Below, piece by piece: positions 14,501-23,700 of a stretch of 64,000 nt of DNA. A program made the translations under genes and the position numbers. The first letter of the stretch is position 1. Each line of letters begins with the position of its first letter. The notes below the pieces were generated by a model that saw only the letters and a program-made list of their open reading frames with translations, did not search any database and was not told where the DNA came from. Source of the stretch: Formicarius rufipectus (taxonomy: Eukaryota; Chordata; Aves; Passeriformes; Formicariidae); assembly GCA_013399695.1 (NCBI GenBank), contig VXAU01002235.1:345059-409058 (forward strand), given 5' to 3'.

Positions 14501-16029
14501 ACATGACGAGGGCCTTGCACTGAGCCTGGAAATTTGGCTCAAGGGAATCAAAGGGCGTTTCTCAGGGCTGGGGAACTGTCTGCAAACACAGACTGGCTCT
14601 GTGCTCACAGGGGGGTGATACACAGCCCCAGAGCTCTGCCCCGTTGAAAAGGCAGCACTTGAGCATTTGTAATATATGGAGAAGTGTCTGTCAGAGGTTT
14701 ATGGAGCTGCATTTTAGTAGAAGGGGGGGGGCTACCAGGGTGGTTTCTGTTAGAAGCTGCCAGAAGCTTCCCCTGTGCTGTGGAGCCAAGGACAGCCAGG
14801 GCCAGGAGGGACCTCCTGCTGGTGGACAGAGTTGAGCCAATTAAGAATCACAGTCCCAGCTCTGGGATCACAGAGTTAAGAATTTAGGAGTGTGGGGCAG
14901 TTGGGAATTCCAGCCATGAGATAACAACACAGAGACCAAGGTGGGAGCAGGAGGAGGAGAAGGAGGGACCCCACGCTGGAGCAGGGGAGGGGAAGGACTG
15001 AAAGCTATTCCCCCTCCCTGAAGCCCATGGAGATCCACCGGGGTGCACAGACCCCCCTGCAGCCCATGGGGTGACCCCCAGCACAAGAGCAATGGCAGAA
15101 CCAACACCCCACTGCAAACCCCCATTCCCTGCTCCCTCCAACTGCTGGAAAAAGGGAGGAGTGGGAGGAGAAAAGTGTTCTTAGGACTGATTTCTTACTT
15201 TTTAGTTTTATGACTTTTAGTCCTAGTTCTTATCTTGTTAGTAATAAATTTAAGTATTTAGCCCCTCTGAGTTTGCTTTGCCATTCTCTCTCAGCTGGTT
15301 TTTTNAAGGCTTATCAAAGGACTAGAGCACAAGTCCTATGGGGAGAGGCTGAGGGAGCTGGGGGTGTTCAGTCTGGAGAAGAGGAGGCTCAGAGGTGACC
15401 CCATCACTCTCTATAACTACCTGAAGGGAACTTATAGCCAGGTGGGGTTGGTCTCTTCTCCCAGGCAGTCAGCAATAGGACGAGGGGGCAGGGCTGGAGC
15501 TCTGCCAGGGCTGGTTCAGGTTGGAGATTAGAAAAAAATTCTTTACAGAGAGAGTGACCAGGCATTGGGATGGGCTGCCCAGAGAGGGGGTGGATTCACC
15601 ATCCCTGGAGGTTTTTAAACTGAGATTGGCCATGGCACTGAGTGCCATGATCTGGTAAAGAGACTGGAGTTGGACCAAGGGTTGGACTCGACGATCTCAG
15701 AGGTCTTTTCCAACCCAATCGATTCTATGATCCTATGATTCACTTTGGAACATTGACCTTCTGAGGTGCAAGCCATGGCTGTACAAAGGGAGTGGACATG
15801 AAAACCCAGCTAAGAGAGCACATTTGAGCAGCAAGAGGCAGAGTATTCCACAGTACCGGAATTCTTTGGTGCTTCCCAGGGCGGGCGAAGCCGACAAACT
15901 GCGCGACTTGGCGCGGCCGCGGCTGGAGCTGCCCCACTCCTCCTCATCAGGACACGCTGAGCAGTGGTAGCCAGAGTCTGAGCTGCCCTCAGCCTTGCTG
16001 GCACACAGCTTCTCCCGACTCATCTCCAT
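2432..16029 (-). CDS. NADK: NADK, NAD kinase (cytosolic), complete 441-residue coding region in 11 exons
   Basis: The product phosphorylates NAD+ at the 2'-hydroxyl of the adenosine ribose using ATP, the only route to cytosolic NADP+. Coding exons in transcript order: 16029-15857, 12069-11986, 9453-9324, 8807-8699, 8450-8365, 8077-7975, 7152-7001, 6476-6377, 5641-5484, 3887-3805, 2579-2432. All introns are GT/AG and all phases agree; the total is 1326 nt, 441 residues plus TGA. Seen in the protein: a Ser-rich N-terminal region (about 1-85), the nucleotide-kinase signature GGDGT (181-185), the NE pair (282-283), the Gly-rich [15 protein letters not shown] stretch (311-325), and a short acidic tail. 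From memory, human NADK is 446 residues, so the length fits. The start is the ATG at 16029, one base after a splice acceptor, so an upstream non-coding exon must exist. The mitochondrial paralogue NADK2 is much more diverged and is excluded by the N-terminal match. Confidence 0.97.
2997..3156. repeat. 32-bp tandem repeat, 5 copies, in the last NADK intron
   Basis: The unit begins GATGTTCCCATACTCTCCAG and continues AACTACCCTACA. Copies start at 2997, 3029, 3061, 3093 and 3125 with only a few substitutions (CTCC/CTTC, CTACA/CTATT). Such near identity implies recent expansion and likely length polymorphism. Confidence 0.93.
3805..3887 (-). CDS. NADK: NADK coding exon 10 (Ile366-Asp392, Ser393 split)
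   Basis: Encodes [20 protein letters not shown] and QEICHGD. The acceptor TTTTTCAG ends at 3888 and the donor GTCAGG begins at 3804. WVSFDGR is a conserved C-terminal-domain strand of animal NAD kinases. Confidence 0.95.
4440..5400. repeat. AT-rich minisatellite with two inverted halves, NADK intron 9
   Basis: The right half (about 4960-5400) repeats a roughly 80-93-bp unit containing TTGCATTTCTTACATTTC, at about 5003, 5095, 5186, 5267 and 5356. The left half (about 4440-4960) carries the same unit in reverse complement, for example GAAATGTAAGAAATACAAAT near 4690 and ATGCAAGAAATGCAAATC near 4770. The whole block is over 70% A+T with many ATATAT runs. It sits between coding exons 9 and 10. 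Confidence 0.85.
5484..5641 (-). CDS. NADK: NADK coding exon 9 (Gly313-Lys365)
   Basis: Encodes [20 protein letters not shown] through [17 protein letters not shown] (318-325) is the conserved Gly-rich loop contacting the NAD substrate. The exon is notably GC-rich. The acceptor (AG at 5643-5642) lies about 25 bases from a CA/G-rich minisatellite, and the donor GTGGGC begins at 5483. Confidence 0.96.
5660..5900. repeat. CA/G-rich minisatellite upstream of NADK exon 9
   Basis: The plus strand shows repeated CCCTGGGGGGCACAC blocks with an embedded CA dinucleotide run at about 5694-5713 and CAGACACACAGCCCTCTG units further on. Copies are irregular at about 30 bp. In transcript orientation it lies just upstream of the exon 9 acceptor. 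Confidence 0.8.
6377..6476 (-). CDS. NADK: NADK coding exon 8 (Val280-Asp312, Gly313 split)
   Basis: Encodes [20 protein letters not shown] and [13 protein letters not shown]. The NE pair at 282-283 and the start of the GDG loop belong to the NAD-binding site. The acceptor GGCAG ends at 6477 and the donor GTGAGT begins at 6376. Confidence 0.96.
6740..6812 (+). mobile_element. CR1 LINE 3'-end fragment
   Basis: AGGTTGGACTCCGATCTTGG, then AGGTCCTTCCCAGCC and AATCCTGTGATTCTGTGA, is the typical CR1 3' terminus with its short ATTCTGTG-type terminal repeats. It lies in the NADK intron between exons 7 and 8, antisense to the gene. Confidence 0.75.
7001..7152 (-). CDS. NADK: NADK coding exon 7 (Gly229-Gln279)
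   Basis: Encodes [20 protein letters not shown] through [10 protein letters not shown]. The acceptor CCCCCAG ends at 7153 and the donor GTCAGA begins at 7000. The middle of this exon (about residues 247-268) is a variable loop; in mammals, from memory, it differs by several residues in sequence and slightly in length. Confidence 0.95.
7975..8077 (-). CDS. NADK: NADK coding exon 6 (Gly195-Glu228, Gly229 split)
   Basis: Encodes [20 protein letters not shown] and [14 protein letters not shown]. It was found by reading the minus strand; no minus-strand open frame isolates it because it is short and flanked by stops. The acceptor TTGACAG ends at 8078 and the donor GTAAAT begins at 7974. Confidence 0.95.
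8365..8450 (-). CDS. NADK: NADK coding exon 5 (Asp166-Gln194), carrying the GGDGT motif
   Basis: Encodes [20 protein letters not shown] and [14 protein letters not shown] (181-185) is the diagnostic NAD/diacylglycerol/6-phosphofructokinase superfamily motif that binds ATP phosphates and the catalytic Asp. The donor is GTTGGT, weaker than the other donors of this gene. Confidence 0.96.
8699..8807 (-). CDS. NADK: NADK coding exon 4 (Glu130-Glu165, Asp166 split)
   Basis: Encodes [20 protein letters not shown] through KKKFCTFRE. The acceptor is CTTAAG (AG at 8809-8808) and the donor GTATGG begins at 8698. The intron to exon 5 is only 248 bases, the shortest in the gene. Confidence 0.95.
9324..9453 (-). 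CDS. NADK: NADK coding exon 3 (Met86-Glu129)
   Basis: Encodes [20 protein letters not shown] through [10 protein letters not shown]. The acceptor CCTCCAG ends at 9454 and the donor GTAATG begins at 9323. The catalytic core starts here: PKSVLVIKK is the first beta strand of the NAD-kinase fold. Confidence 0.96.
11025..11245 (-). mobile_element. CR1 LINE fragment, antisense on plus strand
   Basis: The reverse complement reads as CR1 3' region: a gene-distal GGACAAGGGGGAATGGCTTC, then GATATTGGGAAGGAATTC, GGCACAGGTTGCTCC-like and AGGTCCCTCCCAGCCCAA sections. It is in NADK intron 2 (between exons 2 and 3), in the same orientation as the gene. Confidence 0.85.
11296..11462 (-). mobile_element. second CR1 LINE fragment
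   Basis: The reverse complement contains GGCTGTCCCATCCCTGGAAG, CAGGCCAGGTTGGATGGGGC and CTTGGAGCAACCTGGGCTGG, standard CR1 3' text. It repeats part of the sequence covered by the 11025-11245 copy, so it is a separate insertion, separated from it by about 50 AT-rich bases. Confidence 0.85.
11986..12069 (-). CDS. NADK: NADK coding exon 2 (Arg58-Ile85, Met86 split)
   Basis: The sequence encodes [20 protein letters not shown] and on to NPKTI. The acceptor is CTGCAG (AG at 12071-12070) and the donor GTAAGT starts at 11985. The 3.8 kb intron between exons 1 and 2 is the largest within the coding region. Phase 2 at both ends matches the flanking exons. Confidence 0.95.
14640..15305. other. Possible retroelement (LTR-like) sequence, unclassified
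   Basis: This block lies directly before a CR1 copy in NADK intron 1. It is G/C-rich, then turns AT-rich with a GTAATAAATTTAAG stretch near 15240 that looks like a polyadenylation region, followed by a C/T-rich end. The style resembles avian retroviral LTRs, but I could not identify terminal TG...CA borders or a target duplication. A single N is at 15305. Confidence 0.25.
15308..15739 (+). mobile_element. CR1 LINE 3' portion (about 430 bp)
   Basis: It carries the CR1 hallmarks in order: GGGGAGAGGCTGAGGGAGCT, GTTCAGTCTGGAGAAGAGGA, GGATGGGCTGCCCAGAGAGG, CATCCCTGGAGGTTTTTAAA, TTGGACTCGACGATCTCAGA and a terminal ATTCTATGATCCTATGATTC. The intact 3' terminus and long colinear match make it one of the younger copies here. 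It ends 118 bases from NADK coding exon 1, antisense to the gene. Confidence 0.93.
15857..16029 (-). CDS. NADK: NADK coding exon 1 (residues 1-57, Arg58 split)
   Basis: It begins MEMSREK and ends ...LGSTKEF plus two bases of the Arg58 codon. A CAG acceptor at 16032-16031 leaves one base before the ATG, and the donor GT is at 15856-15855. The regulatory segment [16 protein letters not shown] (38-52) is here and includes Ser44, Ser46 and Ser48, which in human NADK are reported Akt phosphorylation sites. The first 30 residues look less conserved than the rest. Confidence 0.95.
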
Positions 16030-19000
16030 CCTGGAAGCAAAGGAGCCTCAGCCAGAGAGAAATTCCACCCCTGGGGGAAAAAAAAAACACCGGGAGAAGA
16101 GGGGTGGGGGAGAGAAGAAAAATCTTGGCGTTAGCAAAGCTGAGGAGCCTTCCTTCGAGTTTAAATTGTTGTGCTGACTCAAAGGAGGACTGAGGCTTGG
16201 CTGGCACCGACCCCACAGTACTCTCTTCTCTCAGATAATTAAGTTCTAAACCCCAAAAAACTATTGGAATTGTGCTTAATATCAAGAAATGACTGGAAGT
16301 GCCACTGCTGCCAAGATGAGCTGAGTGGTTTGAGCCATTTCCCTGCTTCTTGCAGGTCCTGCTCCATGTTCAGCATCACTGAGCAGGAAGTGCTTCAAGT
16401 GGACTTTTCCCAGTGGTTTTTTTATTGGGTTTTAGCAATTAAAGTGCTTTAAAGTTCCTGCAAGAGGAGCTGGAGGTACATGACACACTGAGTTCACTCA
16501 CACTGACAAACACTTCCCCAAAGGATCTGGGCAACAGGAAAGTTCTTCAAGGCAATCAGAAGACACTGGAATTAAAAATGACCAGTATGTTCCCAGACTG
16601 AGAACAGGCTTAGCTCAAACTTTTTTCAAGACCAGCACAGATTTATGTCTTCAGTTACACAAGGGATAAAATGAATTTATTTTAGATACTGAAAAGGAAG
16701 AAAAGCTTCAAGTGTGTGCCAAGGAATCAAGACTCAGGAAAAACTACAACGTTTCCTATTAGGTGATACATATATTGGACAGACAAAACTAGAATATCCT
16801 AACCTGGAGCAGAAAAAAAATCCCTGGTTAATGATGCAGTAGAAATAACCATAATAAACCTCAGCTCTTCACAAAAAGGAGGTTAATTCCAAGCAGAAGA
16901 GAGGAAAAACAAACTGGAGGACGATACCAAAGTTCTTAACTCATTTGTGCCAAAATGTGCCCAAAACAAACAAGACAAAATAAGGATAAATGTGAAGTAT
17001 TTCACTTCCACAAATAAGCAGCACAAATAAAAGACAAACAGCTGGTTAAAGCCCAGCTTTGCAGAAATAAAAAACCCCAAAACCAAACCAAACCCCCAAA
17101 CTTGAAATAACTGCAGAGGTTCCAGAAATCTCACACACAAGTTCTCATTACTGGAAGCAAAGAGAAGCAGCCTTATCAGAGTATAAATAGAAACCAACTT
17201 CGAGAGTATGACCAAACACTAAACCCCAAACAAAGAGTATCCAAGGAGTGCAGCCCAGAGGAACAGCACATTCCTCCAGTCACTCACAGGCAGGGAAAGA
17301 GAGTTGGTTCCTTAAAACTCTGCAGATGTTTCTGAAATGGTTTCATCACTCTGGAGGCACTTCCCACTCTGTCCTGTACAGAGGAACTGGCTCTGGAAAA
17401 CAGTGCCAGGACGGTGACATTTGGCTGTCCAGTCCCCTGAAGAAGACACTGCTTCCAGTTTGACAGGTACTGCTTCACAGCATCCCAACATCCAGACAAC
17501 ACAACCACCTGTTAAAATGCAGCTGTAATTTTACTCTGAGCACTGGCTCGTTACTAAATGAGACAGAACCATCAACTAATGAAATTAGAAAGGACTTTTG
17601 CTCCTGCTGGAGCTCAGGCACCACCACAGAGAGGTACAATTACTGCCATCATTAATATTTGATAACATCCTGCACTGCCAAAGGTATCAATGTTTAGCTG
17701 TGGGTTACTCATTGCTCAGTGTCACCCGTGACCAGCACTGGGAAAAGACTAACTTCAACATATTTATAACCACTCACAGCTAAGATTAGAAAAATGCACC
17801 TCTATTTTTAGACAATTTAAGCTCAATAGAAGTTTTGTGCCAGTTAGTTGACTAAGGTTGGGGGAAGAGAACAATAATATATTTAATAAGCAGTAAGTAT
17901 GGTGTGACTTTGAAGTATGTTCATCTGACAGGTGCTGACAGTGAAGAAAATCAGATTAGTACAAAACTGGAAGTAAGAAGGTGCACAGACCTACTAAATA
18001 CAGCCTAAGAACTCCCTCCATGTAATACTTTCCAATTCAGGCTGTTTTAACTACAGCTTGCACCATGCACTGTTTAATTAACATTCCCTCACAAGACCTT
18101 TATTAAATAAGCAGACCTGACATAAGGACAGAACTATCACAGAGCAGCTTCCAGGATTGGATCCAGAAACTTTCAAACACATGTTAACAAAGTAATGAAA
18201 GGGCTGCTCTGGTTTAAATCATGTCCAAAATTTAAAAAAAAAAATAAATTAAAAAAAAGCCAAGAAAAACAATCATTTCAATGTCCAGCACTGCAGAATG
18301 AAGGCCAATTGAGGAAGTGCCACCCTTTCATATGAAATATCTGTGATGGTGACACAGGAATCAGGTGAATCACCTACCACACAGATAAACTGCAGTTTCA
18401 CTTTGGTTCCTCATCCTCAACTTCTCTGTCACTGTGAATTAACACTCCCATGAAGAGGTTTCACCAAACTATCTTTACACAGAAGGACACAGCACCATTA
18501 CATGCCCAAAAGGAGCACAATGCTGCAAACCACAGGGCATTTGATTTTTTCATGACCTGTGAGCTTTATTTCCTAACCAACTTTCCCTGTCCACTGCTCT
18601 GCCCCAAATGACCTGGGGACATGATTCCTGCAGGTCCATCCCCTCCAGGTGCTCACACACCTTCAAGGCTCCAGCATTTCTCCTGATTTCTTAGGAACTG
18701 AGCAGGAATTCAAAACTAATTTTTACCTAATTAACAACCTCATACTAGGGCATAAAAGAACAGTGTTCTACCCAAAAACCGTACCACTTGCCCCATTGCT
18801 CCAGAACCCTGTGTGCTTGATCACTTAGCTCTGTGGAGAAGATTCTTTCTGTTATATTTTGCTGAAGAAAGCACTGCAATAGAGGTTACCTGCCTTTGAC
18901 CCCATCCTCGAGGCACTAAACCTCCTTTAACAAACACAAAAAAAGAAGGAACAAGTGTGTTAGCCCCAACTTCCCTTTTCTTCAGTTTAGAGCTCCCTGC

Positions 19001-19140
19001 TGCCGTGTGCCTGAACAAACCCCGAGCACACCCAGGTGTGTGTCCCGCAGCTCATCCCATGGGCTCCGATCACTCACTCAAACCACAACCACACCGTGTG
19101 CCCACCCCAAAAACCCCCGACACCACCTTCTGCCAACAGC
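16030..19140. other. NADK: NADK 5' non-coding intron
   Basis: The splice acceptor at 16032-16031 shows this is intronic in transcripts using the ATG at 16029. The sequence is largely unique with short A-rich tracts (such as 18230-18262). No coding exon on either strand is recognisable. The upstream donor was not determined. Confidence 0.6.
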
Positions 19141-19149
19141 ACGGGGTTG

Positions 19150-19400
19150 GTGCTGACCCCCCGATCCCACCGGAATGGGCTGCGATTCCTGCGGGATAGG
19201 ACGGGAGCCCTGCCGGACGGGACAGGATCCCTGCGGGGTGGAATCCTTCCATTATGGGATGAGCTGCGATGCCTGCGGGACGGGCTGGGATCCTTGAGGG
19301 ATGGGACGGGATCTCTGCGGGATGAGCCACGATCCCTGCGGGATGGGAGCCGGGAGCCCTGCGGGATGAGCTGTCCCGTCCCGGGGTTCCCGCTGCAGAA
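19150..19400. repeat. Degenerate tandem repeat around a CCTGCGGGATGRG core
   Basis: Variants of CCTGCGGGATGGGACGGGAT recur at about 19187, 19210, 19228, 19270, 19310, 19332 and 19355, spaced at about 20 or 40 bases. It is CpG-rich. Open frames reading through it are products of the repeat, not genes. Confidence 0.75.
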
Positions 19401-19534
19401 GCCTCCTGGGTCTGCTGGAGCTCCCGGGGAGTCCGCGGAGAGGCGGGGATGGGCATCGGGATGCGGGATCGGGATCCCTGGGGGTGGGATGGGGATGGGT
19501 CGCTGAGCGGTCCCGGCGGGGCCACGTCCCGGGG

Positions 19535-19865
19535 ACACACAGACACCGCGGGGACAGAGAGAGACCGGGAGGGACACACGGACACCGGGGAGAGGGGACA
19601 CACGGACAATGAGGGAGGACAGAGGGACACCGGGGGGAACATATGGACACCGTGAGGGCAGAGTGATACACACCGGGAAGGAGGACAGAGGGACACCAGG
19701 GAGGGGGACAGAGAGACACCGGGGGAGGGGGACAGAGAGATACGAGGAAGGGGGACAGAGGGACACGGGGAGAGGGACATGAGAAGGAGGACAGAGGGAC
19801 ACGGGGAGGGGGACAGAGAGACACCAGGGGGACACCGTGAGGACAGAGCGACACACCCCGGTGTG
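19535..19865. repeat. G/purine-rich minisatellite abutting the assembly gap
   Basis: Units of the form GGGGACAGAGAGACACCGGG recur with about 20-30-base spacing up to the first N. The plus strand is strongly purine-rich with GGGG runs, so G-quadruplex formation is plausible. It probably continues into the gap. Confidence 0.85.
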
Positions 19866-20790
19866 NNNNNNNNNNNNNNNNNNNNNNNNNNNNNNNNNNN
19901 NNNNNNNNNNNNNNNNNNNNNNNNNNNNNNNNNNNNNNNNNNNNNNNNNNNNNNNNNNNNNNNNNNNNNNNNNNNNNNNNNNNNNNNNNNNNNNNNNNNN
20001 NNNNNNNNNNNNNNNNNNNNNNNNNNNNNNNNNNNNNNNNNNNNNNNNNNNNNNNNNNNNNNNNNNNNNNNNNNNNNNNNNNNNNNNNNNNNNNNNNNNN
20101 NNNNNNNNNNNNNNNNNNNNNNNNNNNNNNNNNNNNNNNNNNNNNNNNNNNNNNNNNNNNNNNNNNNNNNNNNNNNNNNNNNNNNNNNNNNNNNNNNNNN
20201 NNNNNNNNNNNNNNNNNNNNNNNNNNNNNNNNNNNNNNNNNNNNNNNNNNNNNNNNNNNNNNNNNNNNNNNNNNNNNNNNNNNNNNNNNNNNNNNNNNNN
20301 NNNNNNNNNNNNNNNNNNNNNNNNNNNNNNNNNNNNNNNNNNNNNNNNNNNNNNNNNNNNNNNNNNNNNNNNNNNNNNNNNNNNNNNNNNNNNNNNNNNN
20401 NNNNNNNNNNNNNNNNNNNNNNNNNNNNNNNNNNNNNNNNNNNNNNNNNNNNNNNNNNNNNNNNNNNNNNNNNNNNNNNNNNNNNNNNNNNNNNNNNNNN
20501 NNNNNNNNNNNNNNNNNNNNNNNNNNNNNNNNNNNNNNNNNNNNNNNNNNNNNNNNNNNNNNNNNNNNNNNNNNNNNNNNNNNNNNNNNNNNNNNNNNNN
20601 NNNNNNNNNNNNNNNNNNNNNNNNNNNNNNNNNNNNNNNNNNNNNNNNNNNNNNNNNNNNNNNNNNNNNNNNNNNNNNNNNNNNNNNNNNNNNNNNNNNN
20701 NNNNNNNNNNNNNNNNNNNNNNNNNNNNNNNNNNNNNNNNNNNNNNNNNNNNNNNNNNNNNNNNNNNNNNNNNNNNNNNNNNNNNNNNNN
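19866..20790. other. Assembly gap, 925 N
   Basis: An uninterrupted run of N. It is flanked on the left by the G-rich minisatellite and on the right by C/T-rich, CpG-containing sequence (20791-20910). True length and content are unknown. Confidence 1.
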
Positions 20791-23700
20791 TCCCCCCTCC
20801 CTCCCCGGTCTCCCCGTGCCCTCCCGCTCCCTCCACGCCCTGCCCGGCCTTTGCCAAGGGTGTCCCTGTTGGCACAGCTCACCCACGCCCTCCCCACATC
20901 TCCCTACAGTACTTGCCATGAACTCTTACCTTAATCGTCAGTTAAATCCTCTTTTTGGTACAAAACTGCTTGAGAACACGCTGTTACTGAGTGAGCATCG
21001 CTCTGTCTCAAGTACACACAGAAGGCGCTAAAATGGAGGGAACTGTTTTCCAGGCTGTACTTGATCTGCAACAACAAAAGGCACTCGGTTTCAGTACCAA
21101 ATCATCAGGAGCTTTGTCACAAACTCCAGCAGAGGCAGGATCAGGCCCTGTGTAGATCCCAACAGGAAAAAAAAAAAAAATCCTTCCATTACCAAAGCCA
21201 GGTAGGTTTTCTAATTTCTAGACCGCATCATCAACCAGTTCTGCTTCAAAGAGGTCTCAGACTCACTGGATAAATCACACCAGGGTAAAGCCACAAAGTT
21301 ATGCCATATGGGAATGTGGCAGTTTGGGACTTGGGTTTTCTCCTTCACGTAGAAATTTGTTTTGGGGAAGTTGTAAACAACTGACAGTCAATAAATGCTG
21401 AGACAAACTTGAAAAGAGGAAGCAGTTGCTACATGTGGGAAAACACCCCTGGCCAGGTTACATCACTTGTGAGAGTCCGTGGCATGGAGTCAAAAGGTCT
21501 TCCCAGTCCTTCCCATAGCTCAGTGGGCAAGGAATTAAGGCAACAATACACACTTCAATGGCGTTAATGACATCTTGGAACCTCTAATGTCTTTAATGTG
21601 CTGAAAGAGCTTCCCAGACTGTGAAGGGACACCGGGACACGACTCTGGGCAGGAGTTTTAGAGTAAAAGCATTCACCTGAAATCTGCAGTGAAACACGTT
21701 CCAGGGGAGAGGAGCTTGGACCTCTGTGAGCCAGGTACTGACCAAGGGGTGCTTATCATCTGAGCTGGCTCTTGGGATGGATTTTTCCAAATTCATTAAG
21801 ATGAAAGAAAGAACTCCCCACCAGAGCTGTTCTCCACAACAACACACAGTGGCTGTTAAAACCCACACATTTCCAAGGGCAGGTCCTTTTTCCCCTCACA
21901 CAGAAACTTCCCAGAGCCACTTCAACATTTTGTAAGAGGCATGAACTCTGCAGCACTGAGCACTCATCCCTGGTAATTGGTGGGGATAAGTCTGCTAAGC
22001 AGCTGAGCCTGGCCTATTTATAAAAGGGCTGCAGCTAAAAGAGCAGCTCTGAGCTGGGCAGGTTCAGCAGCGACCTTGGGAGGCAGGATGGGTGGCCCAG
22101 GCTGAGGGAACTGCTCAACTGAGGGAGACTCAAGGGCCATGAGAAACAGAAGGGGTTGAGGTCCCTTTGGAGCAAGTCCCCCCCAACACCATCAGCACCA
22201 GAACAGTGCAGCTCAGCTCCCTGCCCCAGGTTGTGCTTCCTCTCTCCCAGGGAAAATAGACGGAAATGTTGGCAGCAGCTTGAAAAATGAGCATGAAGAC
22301 ATTCTGCTTTTCCCCACTGAGGCTCTCACTTCTTGGAAGTATAATTTGACTGGCTTTAGATTAAGAAAAAAAAAGGTAATTTAACAAAAATGCTGTTGTT
22401 TGACAACTTGTAGAGAAGATGTGCCTGACACAGAGGCTCTGTTCAGTCTCCACCTACACCCCAAACCTGCCTTCAGCAGGAGGTGTTTCCACTGAGCAGG
22501 AAACACTTAGCAAATTGTCTGTATTAACAACTAACAGGGCTGAAGAACACAGTTCTTACCTCTCAGACTTAATTTCAAACATTCTCTGATGACTCAGAAT
22601 TCCTGAGGCATCACAAGAAACAAAAATGTACCACAACGTTGGAATTCTGTTGAAAATGGTGGCACATGAGTGTGACAAATAAATCATTTCTCAATAGTCA
22701 CAGACTGACATAAAGACAGAGAAATGTCCTCAGCATTGCATTCATTGCTCAGGCTGATCACCAACACCTCCAGTCGTTATGTAAACGTCATTATCCCCAT
22801 TTTAAGACTGAATTGGATTAATTGACTTGCACAAGGGTTAATAAATCTGTGTCCCAGCTGAGATAATCGATGGGGAATGTTGGCCTGTAGCCCCACACTC
22901 AATCCCCTTGGCAAGAGAGATCTTCCTTCATAGTGTCAGGAGAGGATTGAGAGCTGCTGACAGCCAGGAGAGAAGAATTGGGTAACAGAAGTGGAGCGAT
23001 CCTGGAGAAATCCAACACGTGGGGTATCCAAAGAGGCAGCCAGGACTTACCTCGTGTCTCAGCAGGGTGTGGAGAACAGCTTGAGATCCTGCCCAGGTGC
23101 TCTGCCTCTCCCCGTGTGACTAATGGGGCCTGGGCTTGTGCCTTCAAAAGGGATGAAAACAATTACTTTCCTCCTCGTCAATCTTGTCGAGACTGTAATC
23201 TCCGTGCCACAGGAAATGCCTCCTTGCATGTGCCTGAGAAGCAAAAATTCTGCATTTTATGGGTTTCCAGCTGCTACTCTAATAAAAATAAGAATTCAAA
23301 ACCCAGTCTGCTTATCACACCATTTCACTGTTCACAGGAAAACTGATGACTCTCTTTAGGAAGGACCTTGATTCTTTTTAGGAAAGCAGCTCAATCAGCT
23401 GGAAAATTTAAAAGCTTCTGGTTGCTTCAGTTTCCCAGATGATTCTACAAGCAAACTGCTGCAGCATTGAGTTTTAGACCAAGTTACCAGCTTGATGTGC
23501 AGCCCAGGGAGATAAATTCTGTTTCCTGTAGGATCCCTCTGAAGTCAAACACCCCTTAAACCTCCTAAACTTCCACACTGGCAAAGTCAGCATTGTCTGC
23601 AATTGCAGGTGGGGAGAGTAAAGGGAGCTTCAGGGCAAACCTCCTTCTGGTTTTCTATATAACAACCTGTTTGGGGAGGTCTGGGAGTTGCAGTTGCTTC

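Noticed and set aside
19070..20919. Open frames of 550-607 residues on the minus strand and about 370 on the plus strand
   Set aside because: They run through the 925-N gap and through minisatellite sequence; the real parts are low-complexity Pro/Ser/Val/Leu or Gly/Arg/Asp repeats open in several frames.
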